Assembly (NCBI GenBank): GCA_019637555.1
Contig: JAHBVK010000022.1
Span: 26,303 to 90,302 of the forward strand
DNA length: 64,000 nt
Reading direction: 5' to 3'
Origin: Anaerolineae bacterium
GTDB lineage: Bacteria > Chloroflexota > Anaerolineae > Aggregatilineales > UBA2796
Shown here: positions 17,792 through 27,992 of the stretch, piece by piece
Position numbering within the stretch: the stretch's first letter is position 1
How the letters are laid out: the number at the start of each line of letters is the position of its first letter
Notes under the pieces: model-generated
The model's input: the letters and a program-made list of their open reading frames with translations, nothing else
Told to the model about the DNA's origin: nothing
The model's database searches: none
Program-made: the position numbers and the translations under genes

Positions 17792-17908
17792 ATGAAAGTA
17801 CGTCCATCTGTGCGTAAGATTTGCGCGAAGTGTCGCTTCGTGCGTCGGCGCGGCTACCTGTATGTTATTTGCAGCGCTACGCCCAAGCACAAGCAGCGTC
17901 AGGGCTAG
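17792..17908 (+). CDS. rpmJ: 50S ribosomal protein L36
   Basis: A 38-residue protein starting [14 protein letters not shown] and ending PKHKQRQG, unmistakable for L36. It keeps the zinc ribbon ligands C11, C14, C27 and H33, so it is the zinc-binding type. One extra residue lies between C27 and the PKH motif compared with the commonest form. AGGAGG is placed seven bases before the ATG. It is encoded alone here rather than next to infA or rpsM, as in many genomes; infA is at 55416. Confidence 0.95.
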   Translation: MKVRPSVRKICAKCRFVRRRGYLYVICSATPKHKQRQG

Positions 17909-17954
17909 AATTTATCTATAGCTCTAGCGTCCGCGCTTCTAATACAACAGCAAG

Positions 17955-17985
17955 AAACGGGTAACTACAACCCGTTTTTTGTTGT
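17955..17985 (+). terminator. intrinsic terminator after rpmJ
   Basis: AAACGGGT and ACCCGTTT form a perfect 8-bp stem with a 7-base loop, followed by a T-rich run. It lies 46 bases beyond the rpmJ stop. Confidence 0.85.
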
Positions 17986-18108
17986 ACTTTTGTTTGTACT
18001 TCCGCACAATTGAGACTTGTCATCCTGAGCCGCTTCCGTTACCTTTAGCTACAAGATTAGTACAACAACGAACTTGTGTTCAAGCCAATTAGAGTCACAG
18101 GACTTGTG

Positions 18109-20796
18109 ATGACGCGATTAGTGATTGTCGAATCCCCTACCAAAGCAAAAACGATACGGGGCTTTCTGCCCAAGGGCTATCAGGTCGAGGCGAGCATGGG
18201 ACATGTCCGCGATCTGCCTGAGTCTGCCAGCGAAATCCCTAAAGACTTGAAGGGCAAGGACTGGGCGCGGTTGGGCGTCAATACACAGTCGAACTTCGAG
18301 CCGTTGTACATCGTCCCTTCCAGCAAACGCAAAGTAGTCAACGAACTTAAGGATGCGCTCAAGGATGCCGAGGAACTGATCCTCGCTACCGACGAAGACC
18401 GCGAAGGCGAGAGCATCGGTTGGCATCTGGTGCAGGTGCTCAAACCCAAAGTACCTGTCCGCCGAATGGTTTTTCACGAGATCACCAGAGAAGCGATACA
18501 GGATGCACTCAAGCATCAGCGCGGCATCAATGAGGAATTGGTACGAGCGCAGGAAGCCCGCCGCATCTTGGATCGTCTCGTCGGCTACACGGTTTCTCCG
18601 CTGCTGTGGAAGAAGATCGCGCCGGGGCTTTCGGCGGGACGTGTGCAGTCTGTCGCCGTGCGCTTGATCGTCAATCGCGAGGAAGAACGCCGCGCCTTCG
18701 TATCCGGTCAGTATTGGGACTTGAAAGCGATCCTCTCGCCACTTGCTGATCTGAAAGTGCGCTTCGAGGCGACTCTGCAATCCGTCGGCGGCACGCGTGT
18801 GGCGACCAGCAAAGACTTTGATGAAACGACGGGCAAGATCACCAAGGGCAAAAAAGTGCTGCAGCTGGATGAGAAATCCGCTGTCGCGCTGAAAGATCGC
18901 TTGATCAACGCCGCGTGGCGTGTCAGTGAAGTCTCCGAACGTACACAAATTCGCAAACCCGCGCCTCCATTCACTACCAGTACCTTGCAGCAGGAGGCAA
19001 ACCGCAAGCTGCGGATGACCTCCCGCCGAACAATGGATGTAGCTCAGAACCTCTATGAGCACGGCTACATCACCTACATGCGTACCGACTCAGTGAATCT
19101 GTCGTCGGAAGCGATCTCGGCAGCGCGGCGGGCAGTGGAATCGCGCTACGGCAAAGAATATCTCAACCCGACGGCGCGGCGCTATGCCACCACCAGCAAG
19201 AGCGCACAGGAAGCGCACGAAGCGATCCGTCCCGCTGGCACGCAGATGCGTACCGCGGATGAACTACGCTTGTCCGGTCAGGAAGCTGCACTCTATGACA
19301 TGATCTGGAAGCGCACTATCGCCACGCAGATGGCGGACGCGCAGCTTACGCTGGTGACGGCAGCCATCCGCGTCGAGGATGCTGAATTTCAGGCAACGGG
19401 CAAACGGATCGATTTCCCCGGCTACTTCCGCGCTTACGTCGAAGGCTCGGATGATCCTGACGCAGCGCTGGAAGATCAGGAAGTGATCTTACCGCCGCTG
19501 AAAGAAGGCGATCCCCTGAAGTGCCGCCAACTTGATCCGATTGGACACGAGACACAGCCGCCTAACCGCTACACCGAAGCCTCATTGATCCAGACATTGG
19601 AGCGCGAAGGCGTCGGACGTCCCAGCACTTACGCCACCATCATCGGCACGATTCAGGATCGCGGCTATGTCAGCAAAGTCAGCAATCAGCTTGTGCCGAC
19701 GTTCACGGCGATGGCAGTCAATCGTCTGCTGGAAAAGCATTTTCCCGATCTGGTGGATACGCAGTTCACCGCCCGCATGGAGCAATCACTCGACGATATT
19801 GCCGACGGCGAAGTGGACTCACTGAAGTACCTGCGCGGCTTCTATCAGGGCGATAAAGGGCTAGAAACGCAGGTCGATCAGAAAACCCAAAGCATCGATC
19901 CGCGCGAGATTTATGCGCTGGAACTCGATGATAAAGACTTACGCGCCCGCGTCCGCATCGGCAGGTTTGGTCCCTACTTGGAAAATCAGGTGAGCGAAGC
20001 GGACGATCCGATCCGCGTCTCGCTGCCGCCCGATCTAGCGCCTGCGGAACTCGTGCCTACTACCGCACGTAAGCTGCTGGAACAGAAAAGCGAAGGACCG
20101 GAATCGCTCGGTATCGATCCGAAATCGGGCGAACCCGTGTACGTCCTCAGCGGGCGTTATGGTCCTTATGTGCAGCTTGGTAGCGCCGAGAGTAACGGTG
20201 GCAAACCCAAACGTGCCTCGCTGCTGCGCGGGATGAAGCCGGAGCAGTTGACGCTGGATACCGCATTGGCGCTGCTCTCGCTGCCGCGTCCGCTAGGCTT
20301 CCATCCGCAGACGATGACACTGATTGAGGCGGGAGTCGGGCGCTTCGGTCCCTTCATCAAGAACGGTAGCGAGTTCCGATCTCTGACCGCCAGCGACAAC
20401 GTATTGACGGTGACTTTAGATCGGGCGCTTGAGCTGCTCAGTCAGCCGAAGGGCAACCGCGCCGCGCCAGCCGCACCGATCCGCGAAGTTGGCGCACATC
20501 CGACGGACGGTCAGCCGATCACGCTGATGTCGGGGCGCTTCGGTCCTTACGTGAAGCACGGCGCGATCAACGCCACACTGCCGAAGGGCACGAATCCTGC
20601 CAGACTAACTCTGGAGGACGCGGTTAAGTTGATCGCCGCCAAGCAAGCGCAGCCACCCTCGAAGCGACCAGCACGACGCGCTAAATCAGCAGTGGCAGCC
20701 GCCAAGAAAACGACCACTAGCAAAGCGACCAAGACGACTAAAGCGCGGAAACCAGCCACCAAGTCAGCGCGTAAGGGTAAGAAAAAAGCCAGCTAA
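18109..20796 (+). CDS. topA: DNA topoisomerase I
   Basis: An 895-residue type IA topoisomerase that relaxes negative supercoils. The Toprim domain starts at once ([11 protein letters not shown]8) and has the DxDxE acidic triad D95, D97, E99 (TDEDREGES). The active-site tyrosine is Y323 in YMRTDS. The C-terminus has several FGPY repeats ([31 protein letters not shown]) in place of zinc fingers, then a Lys/Ala/Thr-rich tail. No Cys4 zinc motif is present. ATG 18109 is chosen because the Toprim strand begins there; GTG codons at 18076 and 18106 would only add residues with no family match. Confidence 0.95.
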   Translation: MTRLVIVESPTKAKTIRGFLPKGYQVEASMGHVRDLPESASEIPKDLKGKDWARLGVNTQSNFEPLYIVPSSKRKVVNELKDALKDAEELILATDEDREGESIGWHLVQVLKPKVPVRRMVFHEITREAIQDALKHQRGINEELVRAQEARRILDRLVGYTVSPLLWKKIAPGLSAGRVQSVAVRLIVNREEERRAFVSGQYWDLKAILSPLADLKVRFEATLQSVGGTRVATSKDFDETTGKITKGKKVLQLDEKSAVALKDRLINAAWRVSEVSERTQIRKPAPPFTTSTLQQEANRKLRMTSRRTMDVAQNLYEHGYITYMRTDSVNLSSEAISAARRAVESRYGKEYLNPTARRYATTSKSAQEAHEAIRPAGTQMRTADELRLSGQEAALYDMIWKRTIATQMADAQLTLVTAAIRVEDAEFQATGKRIDFPGYFRAYVEGSDDPDAALEDQEVILPPLKEGDPLKCRQLDPIGHETQPPNRYTEASLIQTLEREGVGRPSTYATIIGTIQDRGYVSKVSNQLVPTFTAMAVNRLLEKHFPDLVDTQFTARMEQSLDDIADGEVDSLKYLRGFYQGDKGLETQVDQKTQSIDPREIYALELDDKDLRARVRIGRFGPYLENQVSEADDPIRVSLPPDLAPAELVPTTARKLLEQKSEGPESLGIDPKSGEPVYVLSGRYGPYVQLGSAESNGGKPKRASLLRGMKPEQLTLDTALALLSLPRPLGFHPQTMTLIEAGVGRFGPFIKNGSEFRSLTASDNVLTVTLDRALELLSQPKGNRAAPAAPIREVGAHPTDGQPITLMSGRFGPYVKHGAINATLPKGTNPARLTLEDAVKLIAAKQAQPPSKRPARRAKSAVAAAKKTTTSKATKTTKARKPATKSARKGKKKAS

Positions 20797-20811
20797 CGGC
20801 GCGCATAAAAG

Positions 20812-20841
20812 GAGCCACTCTGAACAAGTGGCTCTCGTATT
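20812..20841 (+). terminator. terminator after topA
   Basis: GAGCCACT and AGTGGCTC form an 8-bp stem with a 7-base loop, followed by TCGTATT. It lies 15 bases after the topA stop. The U-run is short. Confidence 0.65.
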
Positions 20842-20880
20842 AGCAAATTCGAGGGATCTTTAGCAATGAGGAGAGTTGAG

Positions 20881-20925
20881 TCCCGCAGGGACTTCGTTCG
20901 TTCAGCCCGGCAATGAATTGCCGGG
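20881..20925. repeat. 45-bp dispersed hairpin repeat, copy 2 (type B)
   Basis: Second copy of the element at 7089-7135. It again begins CCCGCAGGGA, contains TTCGTTCGTTCAG, and ends in CCCGGCAAT..ATTGCCGGG. It lies between the convergent topA and 20934-21332 genes, the same kind of location as copy 1. Confidence 0.75.
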
Positions 20926-20933
20926 AATCTGGT

Positions 20934-21332
20934 TTAGTTGACCAACGTTTTCAGCACTTCCATCAGCTTATCGATCTGAGCGCTGCGTCGCGGGCGCGGA
21001 TCAAAAACCACTACGCGGGCGCTCTGTCCATCGACGTTCACCGTCCAGATTGCTGTACCGGGATCATCCTTGCAGTAGTTGATCAACAGTCTTGGTTCAA
21101 GATTAAAGAAACCGGACGATGTGATCGCCTCTTTCAGCGATTGTACTTGCCCTGCCTCTAAGTGCCCTACGGTTTGCCAGTTCACCGCCCGATCCAGATC
21201 GAGACGTTCTGTTTCAGAAGGCAGCGCATTATCTTCCGCTGGTCGCTGCACCGTTCCATCAGCCAGAACACGCTGTCCCACTGGCATCTGACCACGCTCA
21301 TTGATCACGTACTGGAGCAAAACCTCCGCCAT
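20934..21332 (-). CDS. hypothetical protein
   Basis: A 132-residue soluble protein starting MAEVLLQYVINERGQMP. It has a Glu/Asp-rich middle, a VNWQTVGHL segment and a basic stretch (DPRPRRSAQ) followed by a helix at the C-terminus. No signal peptide, membrane helix or known motif is visible. The ATG at 21332 is preferred over one at 21365 because AGGGG lies at the right distance upstream. A hairpin terminator (21355-21397) separates it from htrA upstream, so it probably has its own promoter. I do not recognise the family. Confidence 0.7.
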   Translation of the reverse strand: MAEVLLQYVINERGQMPVGQRVLADGTVQRPAEDNALPSETERLDLDRAVNWQTVGHLEAGQVQSLKEAITSSGFFNLEPRLLINYCKDDPGTAIWTVNVDGQSARVVVFDPRPRRSAQIDKLMEVLKTLVN

Positions 21333-21354
21333 ATCAATTCCCCTAACTTGCGAG

Positions 21355-21397
21355 TAGAAATACAAATCGAGCCACCTAGGTTACTGCGGCTCGATTT
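21355..21397 (-). terminator. terminator after htrA
   Basis: On the minus strand AAATCGAGCC and GGCTCGATTT form a 10-bp stem, followed by TTTGTATTT. It lies between htrA and the downstream hypothetical gene. Confidence 0.75.
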
Positions 21398-21442
21398 GAT
21401 TTGCGAATATGAAATTGTTGACTTTGCCTAATCGCTCAGCGA

Positions 21443-22609
21443 TTAGTTTCTGGGACGGATGCCAAGCTGCACATCGACACTAACAGTTTCGCCATCGCGG
21501 TAGATTTGCAGGGTGACAGTTTGTCCCGGATCCGTCTTGACGAATAGATATGCCAGCAAGTCATCGAAACTGCGTACTGTCACATCATCAATGCCAGTGA
21601 TGATGTCACCACCGAGCACTACGGGGATTTCATCGATGGTCACATCCTTCGTGCCGGAGCGTAGACCAGCTTTATCGGCTGGAGTTCCCGGATCAACCTG
21701 CTGGATCAGCACACCCTTGAACTTGGGATCGAGTCCCAGTTCCTGATTGATCTCAACGGTCAGGCTGCGCCCCTGAATACCCATATAGGAGTGCTCCATC
21801 TTGCCCGTTTCGATAATCTGATCTGCCACCTTGTGGATGATATTAGAGGGCACCGCATAACCCACACCAGACGACTGGCGCACGCGCGACCAGATTGCCG
21901 TTGTGATGCCGACCACTTCACCATTCACGTTCAGTAGAGGACCGCCAGAGTTACCGGGGTTGATCGCCGCATCGGTCTGGATTACCAGCGGGATGGTGAA
22001 GCGCGAATCACCCAGTTGGCGTCCGACCAGCGAACGTCCCAAGGCGCTGATGATGCCCTGCGTCATCGAGCCGGGATTATTGAATGGGTTGCCGATAGCA
22101 ATGGCGCGTTGACCAACTTCTATGGCATCAGAATTCGCCAGTGTCAGCGCCTGTGGCCAATCGACGAGGCTAGTATCAACCTTCAACACCGCCAGATCGC
22201 TGTCTTCGTCCGCGCCCACGACTTCAGCAGAGACAACGGAACCATCAGCGAACTGAACATTGATCACGGTGGCGTTCGCCACGACATGCGCATTGGTAAT
22301 GATATGCCCTGTATCGTCGTAAACGAAGCCAGAACCAGCCGCACGCACTAATGGTGCACCTTCATCGTTAGGATCGACGGGCAGTAGATCGAGGTTCTCG
22401 GCATCCGCCGGAATGCGAACATCAATCGACACAACGGACGGATTTACTTGCTTGTATAAGGCTTGCAGAATCTGCGACTGTTGATCGACAAAATCTTGCC
22501 CCTGTACACGGAGGAGGGAACTGCTGGTTGTCACCGTACCGAGGATAACCCCAAAACTTAAGGTGACCACGAGCAGCATTAACAACCCCAAACGGCTTAA
22601 GCGTAGCAT
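21443..22609 (-). CDS. htrA: HtrA/DegP-type serine protease
   Basis: A 388-residue trypsin-like protease tethered to the outer face of the membrane. A signal anchor covers about residues 5-27. The catalytic triad is H108 (NAHVV), D138 (DSDLAVLKVD) and S221 (NPGNSGGP). One PDZ domain follows (about 270-380, ending in GIDDVTVRSFDDLLAYL). A single PDZ and an N-terminal anchor match DegS or the Gram-positive HtrA type. It would degrade or refold damaged exported proteins. The gene is monocistronic, with a hairpin terminator after it. Confidence 0.93.
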   Translation of the reverse strand: MLRLSRLGLLMLLVVTLSFGVILGTVTTSSSLLRVQGQDFVDQQSQILQALYKQVNPSVVSIDVRIPADAENLDLLPVDPNDEGAPLVRAAGSGFVYDDTGHIITNAHVVANATVINVQFADGSVVSAEVVGADEDSDLAVLKVDTSLVDWPQALTLANSDAIEVGQRAIAIGNPFNNPGSMTQGIISALGRSLVGRQLGDSRFTIPLVIQTDAAINPGNSGGPLLNVNGEVVGITTAIWSRVRQSSGVGYAVPSNIIHKVADQIIETGKMEHSYMGIQGRSLTVEINQELGLDPKFKGVLIQQVDPGTPADKAGLRSGTKDVTIDEIPVVLGGDIITGIDDVTVRSFDDLLAYLFVKTDPGQTVTLQIYRDGETVSVDVQLGIRPRN

Positions 22610-22731
22610 AGCGCTAGTCCTTTGCTTTGCATTTGCTGTGTGCTAAATCTCATGCGGATAGTCAACAGCTTACGACTGTCGCCTATATTAATCAAGAGGA
22701 ATCACTTAGGATTTGATGTGACTTTTAATCT

Positions 22732-23586
22732 TCATTTCTTAGATGTACTTAAGATCAAATTGTCGATTAAGCGCGTCTTGCCGATCCGTACCGCCAGCGA
22801 CAACAGCAGTGCCTGATCTGTAGGGACGTTTAATTCCACCAATGTTGCGGCATTAGCGACGCTGACGTAATCGACTTGCGCCTGTGGCTCTCGATTCAAT
22901 ACCGCTAGCATCGTCCGGCGCAGCAGTTCAGGATCGCGCACGCCCATCGTATACTGCTGCTGTGCAGCCTCCAACGCGCGAAAAAGTACCGGTGCAGCGG
23001 CGCGTTGATCAGGGGTTAGGTAACTGTTACGCGAGCTGAGCGCCAAACCATCTTCCGCCCGGATAGTGGGCACGACTACTATCTCCACTGCTAACGCCAG
23101 ATCGCTGACCATGCGCTTGATGACCGCGACTTGCTGCGCGTCTTTCTGCCCGAAGTAAGCGCGCTCCGGTGCGATGATATTGAACAGTTTGGTCACCACC
23201 GTCGCCACGCCACGAAAATGCCCCGGACGGCGCTCCCCTTCTAGTCCCTGCGAAACACCTGTCACTTCCACATAAGTTTGAAACCCCTCAGGATATATCT
23301 CACTGACGGCGGGCATGAAAACCACATCAACATTGGCACGTTGCAACAGTGCTAGATCGTGTTCTTGATCACGAGGGTAGCTGTTGAAGTCTTCGTTGGC
23401 ATTGAACTGCGTTGGATTGACGAAAATAGACACTGCTACGCGATCATTCTCGGTACGGGCGCGTTGCACTAAGGCAAGATGCCCTTCATGCAGATACCCC
23501 ATCGTCGGCACTAGCCCTAACGTCGTCTCATGACCGAACGCATGATGTATCGCGCGAAACTCAGAGATCGTAGTAACGACCTGCAT
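22732..23586 (-). CDS. panC: pantothenate synthetase
   Basis: A 284-residue enzyme that joins pantoate and beta-alanine with ATP to make pantothenate, the coenzyme A precursor. The class-I adenylyltransferase HIGH-type motif is H33-E34-G35-H36 (TMGYLHEGHLALV), and the second ATP motif is SSRNSYL, with GQKDAQQVAVIKRM between them. Length is typical. It has no panB or panD neighbour in the window. Upstream on the minus strand is a non-coding gap shared with the divergent ferredoxin gene. Confidence 0.95.
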   Translation of the reverse strand: MQVVTTISEFRAIHHAFGHETTLGLVPTMGYLHEGHLALVQRARTENDRVAVSIFVNPTQFNANEDFNSYPRDQEHDLALLQRANVDVVFMPAVSEIYPEGFQTYVEVTGVSQGLEGERRPGHFRGVATVVTKLFNIIAPERAYFGQKDAQQVAVIKRMVSDLALAVEIVVVPTIRAEDGLALSSRNSYLTPDQRAAAPVLFRALEAAQQQYTMGVRDPELLRRTMLAVLNREPQAQVDYVSVANAATLVELNVPTDQALLLSLAVRIGKTRLIDNLILSTSKK

Positions 23587-23728
23587 TTACCCTCCGAATG
23601 AGCGAAAGTTTAACGTGGGTGAAAATTGGATCAAAAGTCACAGAAATTCTCGAATCGTTCGACTATAGTTCTAGCATATCCCGAAACGGGAATCTGTTAG
23701 ATCGCTATTTGAGCTGGAGAACCTAGCA

Positions 23729-24076
23729 ATGACCCACATTATTACCAGTCTGTGTCTCCGTGACGGTGCCTGCGTGGAAGTTTGTCCGGTGGAATGCATC
23801 GTACCCGGCATCCCCGAAGCCGAATGGCCCTGGTACTTCATTGATCCCGACACCTGCATCGACTGCGGCGCTTGCATCCCCGAATGCCCCTATGAAGCGA
23901 TTTTCCCTGAGGACGAAGTGCCGCAGGCATACGAACTGGCAGACGATCAGGAACGCTATCCCTTTGGTAGTGCGCGCTACAAGAATCCCGGTGAGATCGT
24001 TGACCTGACGACCGACATTCAGCCCAACTACGACTTCTTCCAGAAGGGTCCCGGCTACAAGGCGCTCAACAAATAA
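23729..24076 (+). CDS. ferredoxin, two [Fe-S] clusters (7Fe/8Fe type)
   Basis: A 115-residue electron carrier with two cysteine groups: C9, C15, C19 and C23 (CLRDGACVEVCPVEC) and C43, C46, C49 and C53 (CIDCGACIPECP). The second group is a classic 4Fe-4S motif. The first resembles the 3Fe-4S/4Fe-4S cluster of FdxA-like 7Fe ferredoxins but with a C9-x5-C15 spacing. The C-terminal 45 residues are an acidic extension with no cysteines. It is monocistronic, with a clear terminator at 24119-24152. The redox partner is unknown. Confidence 0.9.
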   Translation: MTHIITSLCLRDGACVEVCPVECIVPGIPEAEWPWYFIDPDTCIDCGACIPECPYEAIFPEDEVPQAYELADDQERYPFGSARYKNPGEIVDLTTDIQPNYDFFQKGPGYKALNK

Positions 24077-24118
24077 CTGAAACGCCAGCACGCTGACGTA
24101 TCACTAAACGTAGATGAG

Positions 24119-24152
24119 GGCAGAAGGAGTAAACCTTCTGCCTTTTTATTTT
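24119..24152 (+). terminator. intrinsic terminator after the ferredoxin gene
   Basis: GGCAGAAGG and CCTTCTGCC form a perfect 9-bp stem with a 6-base loop, followed by TTTTTATTTT. Confidence 0.93.
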
Positions 24153-24155
24153 CGA

Positions 24156-24161
24156 TATAAT
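24156..24161 (+). promoter_or_regulatory. -10 box upstream of 24187-24849
   Basis: TATAAT 25 bases before the start codon and just after the ferredoxin terminator. No convincing -35 is seen. Confidence 0.4.
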
Positions 24162-24186
24162 CTTAGTAGCAGATGATGTTGGCTAA

Positions 24187-24849
24187 ATGACTATGCTCGA
24201 ACGACATTCCACAACTGAGAATCCTATAGAGACAGCCTTCCTGTTCACGCAGGACGACTTAAAGCAAAACCGTCAGGGACGCTTATCTCCCGCACAGATC
24301 GCCCAGTTGCGACGCAAAGCGGCACGCCTATCCTTGCCCATTCTGGCGATCATCGCGGCGCTCGGTGTGCTAACTATTCTAAGCGTACCTGCGGCGGGCG
24401 ATGAGTTTCTGATGCTGTTGTTGTGCTTGGGGGTTCCGGCACTGGTCACGCTAACGCTAACGATAGGCATGACAGAAGCTGCTGTTGGTCCCTCGTTGGT
24501 CACCAAGATCAGTGGAGAGGCACACTTTGCCTATGGCATCTTCGGCTATGATCCGCCGCTTGGTGAGCAGCAAATACGACGCTTGAAACGGCAGTATTCT
24601 GCTTACTTCGGCTACTATGGCTCTTATCGTATGGTAGTAGGCGAGATGGAATTTCAACTCAGCCGCGATGAGTTTCAGGCGCTTGGGGTTGGTTTCTACA
24701 ATATCTATTTCGTACCGACGATTCGCAAAATAGTCAGCGTGGAAAAACTTGATCTCGATCCTTCGCTGCCTAAAGCCGCGCCGATTAGACCAGCGGAGTT
24801 GGTCGATCCGGCGATGGATGCCATCGGGGATGAAGAACTGCGGGCGTAG
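24187..24849 (+). CDS. hypothetical membrane protein
   Basis: A 220-residue protein. Residues 1-50 are hydrophilic and basic (LRRKAARL), two adjacent transmembrane helices cover about 52-70 and 75-95, and a C-terminal soluble region follows. That region reads GYYGSYRMVVGEMEFQLS and FYNIYFVPTIRKIVS, a pattern that looks like a small beta-rich cytoplasmic domain, and ends with an acidic tail. No family is recognised. The gene stands alone between the ferredoxin gene and convergent comEA. Confidence 0.7.
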   Translation: MTMLERHSTTENPIETAFLFTQDDLKQNRQGRLSPAQIAQLRRKAARLSLPILAIIAALGVLTILSVPAAGDEFLMLLLCLGVPALVTLTLTIGMTEAAVGPSLVTKISGEAHFAYGIFGYDPPLGEQQIRRLKRQYSAYFGYYGSYRMVVGEMEFQLSRDEFQALGVGFYNIYFVPTIRKIVSVEKLDLDPSLPKAAPIRPAELVDPAMDAIGDEELRA

Positions 24850-24861
24850 CGTAGTTCTGGT

Positions 24862-25410
24862 TTAACCGAAAACGATCCGCCCCTGCCAACTTTCTAAGGT
24901 CTTGGGACCAACACCCGATACTTTATCTAAATCGTCCATTGAGCGGAATGGTCCATTCTGTGCGCGATAGTCAATGATCGCCTGCGCCAGACTTGCGCTG
25001 CAATTGGGCAGTGTTTGCAGTTCCGCTGCCGACGCCGTGTTGACGTTGACTGGTTGGCTGGTCAGAGTCAATGGCGTGGGGTCAGTCGCGCCTACTTCCA
25101 GCACGTGTACCTGTTCACCATCTTGCAGCACACGGGCGATATTCACGCTCAACCGGTCCGCGTTTGCCGTGAATCCACCTGCGGCATTGACCGCATCCTG
25201 AACGCGACTGCCTAACGCTAGATCATACATGTTCGGGGCAACTACCGCGCCAGTCACATACACCTTGATCGGTGCGGGTGTACCAGTCGGCAGCGGAGGA
25301 TTAATGGTGATTACAACAGGAGTCGGGCGGTAAGTCACCAGCGCGATCACCCCAACGAGGATCGCCACCGCCACTGCCGCTAGAATCGGGTACTTAAATC
25401 GCTCCAACAT
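24862..25410 (-). CDS. ComEA-like DNA-binding protein
   Basis: A 182-residue membrane-anchored protein: one N-terminal transmembrane helix (about 8-27), an SLBB domain (PIKVYVTGAVVAPNMYDL, about 48-105) and a C-terminal helix-hairpin-helix unit (VNVNTASAAELQTLPNCSASLAQAI, then GVGPKTLESW, about 120-180). This is the ComEA layout; ComEA binds incoming DNA outside the membrane during transformation. Natural competence is not demonstrated by this gene alone: no comEC is in the window. It lies 6 bases downstream of the TPR/SH3 gene stop, so the two form an operon. Confidence 0.88.
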   Translation of the reverse strand: MLERFKYPILAAVAVAILVGVIALVTYRPTPVVITINPPLPTGTPAPIKVYVTGAVVAPNMYDLALGSRVQDAVNAAGGFTANADRLSVNIARVLQDGEQVHVLEVGATDPTPLTLTSQPVNVNTASAAELQTLPNCSASLAQAIIDYRAQNGPFRSMDDLDKVSGVGPKTLESWQGRIVFG

Positions 25411-25416
25411 ATGACA

Positions 25417-27747
25417 CTACCCCACGCCGGGACATTGAGTCAGTGGTTCAACGGTAGTCGAAAGAACATAGCCCTGCACGGTTCCCTCGCCGCGTTTGAA
25501 AGTGACGAAATACCACACCCGACCATCACTTCCTACGGTGATTCGCAGCACATCTAGGCGATCCTGAAAACGTACCGTCGTGATCGGGGAACCGTTGGAA
25601 GCTGGTGTTTCCCGCACATAAGTCGAATTGAACGTCACTACAATCACGCATAAGATTTCCGGCGTCGGCGTGATCGATGGCGTCAACGTATAGGTTGGCG
25701 TCGGCGTGATCGTCGGCGTATCGGTGAACGTCGGCGTCAGCGACGGAGTTAGCGTGAACGTTGGCGTAAAGGTATCCGTTGGCGTATGTGACGGTGTAAA
25801 GGTAAAGGTTGGCGTGAAGGTATCCGTCGGTGTTGCCGTATCCGTTGGCGTTGGCGTGATCGACGGCGTGAACGTTGGCACTGGCGTATCCGTCGCGGTG
25901 TTGGTTGCCGTCGCGGTAGGCGGATTGAGCAGCAGATTCAGCGGCGGACCCCAGGTGCCCCGCGTCAGGAAGGCAATGCCAAGCACAATGATGCCGAGAA
26001 CACCGAGCAGCGTCCCTGTCCGCATGGTACGTCCGCGTTGAATATTGCGGATTTCTTCTTCCAGTTGCAGCAGTTCACTTCGCCGTCCCAATAAACGGAA
26101 TGGTTCATCTTTCGCCAGCGCCAACCAGCGCTCGGCAGTGGGAACATCGCGGGCGTCGATTGCTGCTTCGATCCGTTCCATATGCCGCGACATCAGATCC
26201 GCCACGATCATGCGGTAGCGCGGGTCTTGCGCGAAGTTGCGTAAACCAGCAAGCATTGTGCGTGCCTGCGCCAACTCGTTATCGAAGTTCTGGGCGATCA
26301 GCGCTGATGCCCGCTCGATGATCTGGCGTGCTTCTGAAGTCTGCGCTTCCACCTGCCGCGCATTCTGCAGAACGGCACTGGTCTCGGTATCACCCGGATC
26401 AATGGCGGCAGCCCCTTCCAGCAGTTTGACCGCTTCGGCGATCAGGCGCGCCTTCTCGTCCAGCACCGTCACGCCATCAACGCGTGCAAAGACACCTTTG
26501 CCTTGTTCCAGTAGTTGTCCCTTGATCGCGTGTAGCCGTTTTTCGCCTTCTTGTACCATGCTCTGCAACTTGGCGCTTCCCGGCAGTGTTTGCCGCAGCA
26601 TTGCCAGCGTATTCAGCACATTTTGCAGATTGGTCACACGCTCCGTCAGCGAACCGGACATCATGTTCATCTGCACGGAGGCTTTATCGAACTGCTCTTG
26701 CACACGCTTAACTAGATCGATGCGCTCCTGCGACACGGGATCGCTCGGCACGACGCGCAGCGCTCCTTCATACTTGCGGATCGCGTTCGTCCAATCGTCG
26801 CCTGCCAACAGGCGATCTCCATCCGCCAGCAGTTCACGCGCTAATGCTAAATCTTGAATCTCTAGCAGCGCTTGCTCAGCATCTTTCCAACTACTAATCC
26901 CGGCGCGTTCGGCAATATCACGTGCTTCGCGGTAGAGACGTTCTGCTTCCTCATAATTACCAGCGCGTACCAGCGAATTAGCGCGGTTGTAGGCGACGCG
27001 AGCATCGAAGGGAATGCGATGATCAGGCACCACGCCACGCACAAGATTATCTTCTGACTTCTGGCGGTAATCGAGCGCAGCGGCATTATCCGGTTGTTGC
27101 GCTAGAACACGGTTAGCAATATCAAGTGTGCGCTGATAGTCGCCCGCGTAATATGCTTGCGCCAGCTCGGTCAACAGTGCCTCTACTGATCCGGGCGTTG
27201 CTGAAGATGTACTGGTTGGTGTAGCCAGCGGAGCAGTGGGCGGCACAATGATTTCTGTAGTGCTCTCGGCTTGATCGGGGGTACTGGGCGTCGTCACTAG
27301 TGATCCCGAAGGGACTTGCGGCAAATCAAGGCTCAGGTTGTAACGCTTCAGCAGATCACGCACTCTGGCGGCATGCTGTTCGCTGCGTCCTGCTGCCTGC
27401 CGCAATAATGCTAACGCTTCCGTATTGGTGGGGTCTTGCTCGATTGCTTCGGCAAGGATATCTATCGCCTCATCAAAATCGTCGTCCCCTGCTGCCATCT
27501 CCATGCGGATGCGGGCACGACGCAAGATACTGCGCTGCGGATTGGCATCACTGACAGGTTTGGCGCTGCGCTTAGCGATCTCGGCAAAGAGGGTACGCGC
27601 TTCATCTTCATAGGCAGTATTTTTCGTTGCTGCCAGCAGATTGCGCGCATCGGCTTCTAACGGGGTGATCTCGGCGGCACGGGCATCAGCAGGTAGGTTT
27701 TGCAGACGACGGCGCAGATCGGCGATTTGCTGTTGCAGAGTAGCCAT
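25417..27747 (-). CDS. TPR-rich membrane protein with Thr/Pro linker and SH3-like domain
   Basis: A 776-residue protein. Residues 1 to about 590 are helical repeats of TPR type ([36 protein letters not shown]) in the cytoplasm. One transmembrane helix lies near 595-615. A long linker (about 620-700) repeats TPTxTFTP/TDTxTP units. A C-terminal domain of about 75 residues ([36 protein letters not shown]) has the pattern of a bacterial SH3 domain, probably outside the cell. The Thr-Pro linker style is common in Chloroflexota. The gene heads an operon with comEA. It may be a scaffold between cytoplasm and cell wall; function is unknown. Confidence 0.8.
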   Translation of the reverse strand: MATLQQQIADLRRRLQNLPADARAAEITPLEADARNLLAATKNTAYEDEARTLFAEIAKRSAKPVSDANPQRSILRRARIRMEMAAGDDDFDEAIDILAEAIEQDPTNTEALALLRQAAGRSEQHAARVRDLLKRYNLSLDLPQVPSGSLVTTPSTPDQAESTTEIIVPPTAPLATPTSTSSATPGSVEALLTELAQAYYAGDYQRTLDIANRVLAQQPDNAAALDYRQKSEDNLVRGVVPDHRIPFDARVAYNRANSLVRAGNYEEAERLYREARDIAERAGISSWKDAEQALLEIQDLALARELLADGDRLLAGDDWTNAIRKYEGALRVVPSDPVSQERIDLVKRVQEQFDKASVQMNMMSGSLTERVTNLQNVLNTLAMLRQTLPGSAKLQSMVQEGEKRLHAIKGQLLEQGKGVFARVDGVTVLDEKARLIAEAVKLLEGAAAIDPGDTETSAVLQNARQVEAQTSEARQIIERASALIAQNFDNELAQARTMLAGLRNFAQDPRYRMIVADLMSRHMERIEAAIDARDVPTAERWLALAKDEPFRLLGRRSELLQLEEEIRNIQRGRTMRTGTLLGVLGIIVLGIAFLTRGTWGPPLNLLLNPPTATATNTATDTPVPTFTPSITPTPTDTATPTDTFTPTFTFTPSHTPTDTFTPTFTLTPSLTPTFTDTPTITPTPTYTLTPSITPTPEILCVIVVTFNSTYVRETPASNGSPITTVRFQDRLDVLRITVGSDGRVWYFVTFKRGEGTVQGYVLSTTVEPLTQCPGVG
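25640..25920 (-). repeat. low-complexity Thr/Pro-coding tandem repeats
   Basis: On the plus strand the region repeats units such as GGCGTGATCG, AACGTTGGCGT and GTATCCGTTGGCGT. On the coding strand these encode TPTxTFTP and TDTATP units. The repeats are imperfect but are closely enough related to have arisen by tandem duplication. Confidence 0.8.
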
Positions 27748-27880
27748 CAGCTAGTCCTTGCGCTGTGAAGGTTCAGAGATCATTCATGAACCGAAGCAAA
27801 AAGTTATCCAGTCGCATTCAAGCATGAATGTTGTGAATAACAGTGTTGTAGTGAAATACGCTCGAATACTGATTTTGCCA

Positions 27881-27886
27881 TATAAT
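27881..27886 (+). promoter_or_regulatory. -10 box upstream of the V4R gene
   Basis: TATAAT 107 bases before the ATG of 27993, with no clear -35. The transcript would have a leader of about 95 bases. Confidence 0.35.
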
Positions 27887-27992
27887 GAACAGGCACGGCA
27901 CGTCATTGTACCCATAATTAGCCTTTATGCCAGTTTGCCAGCCTTGTTCCTGAGAGCGCTCTCATCTGAATTACTGAAGGAGGCGCTAGTTA

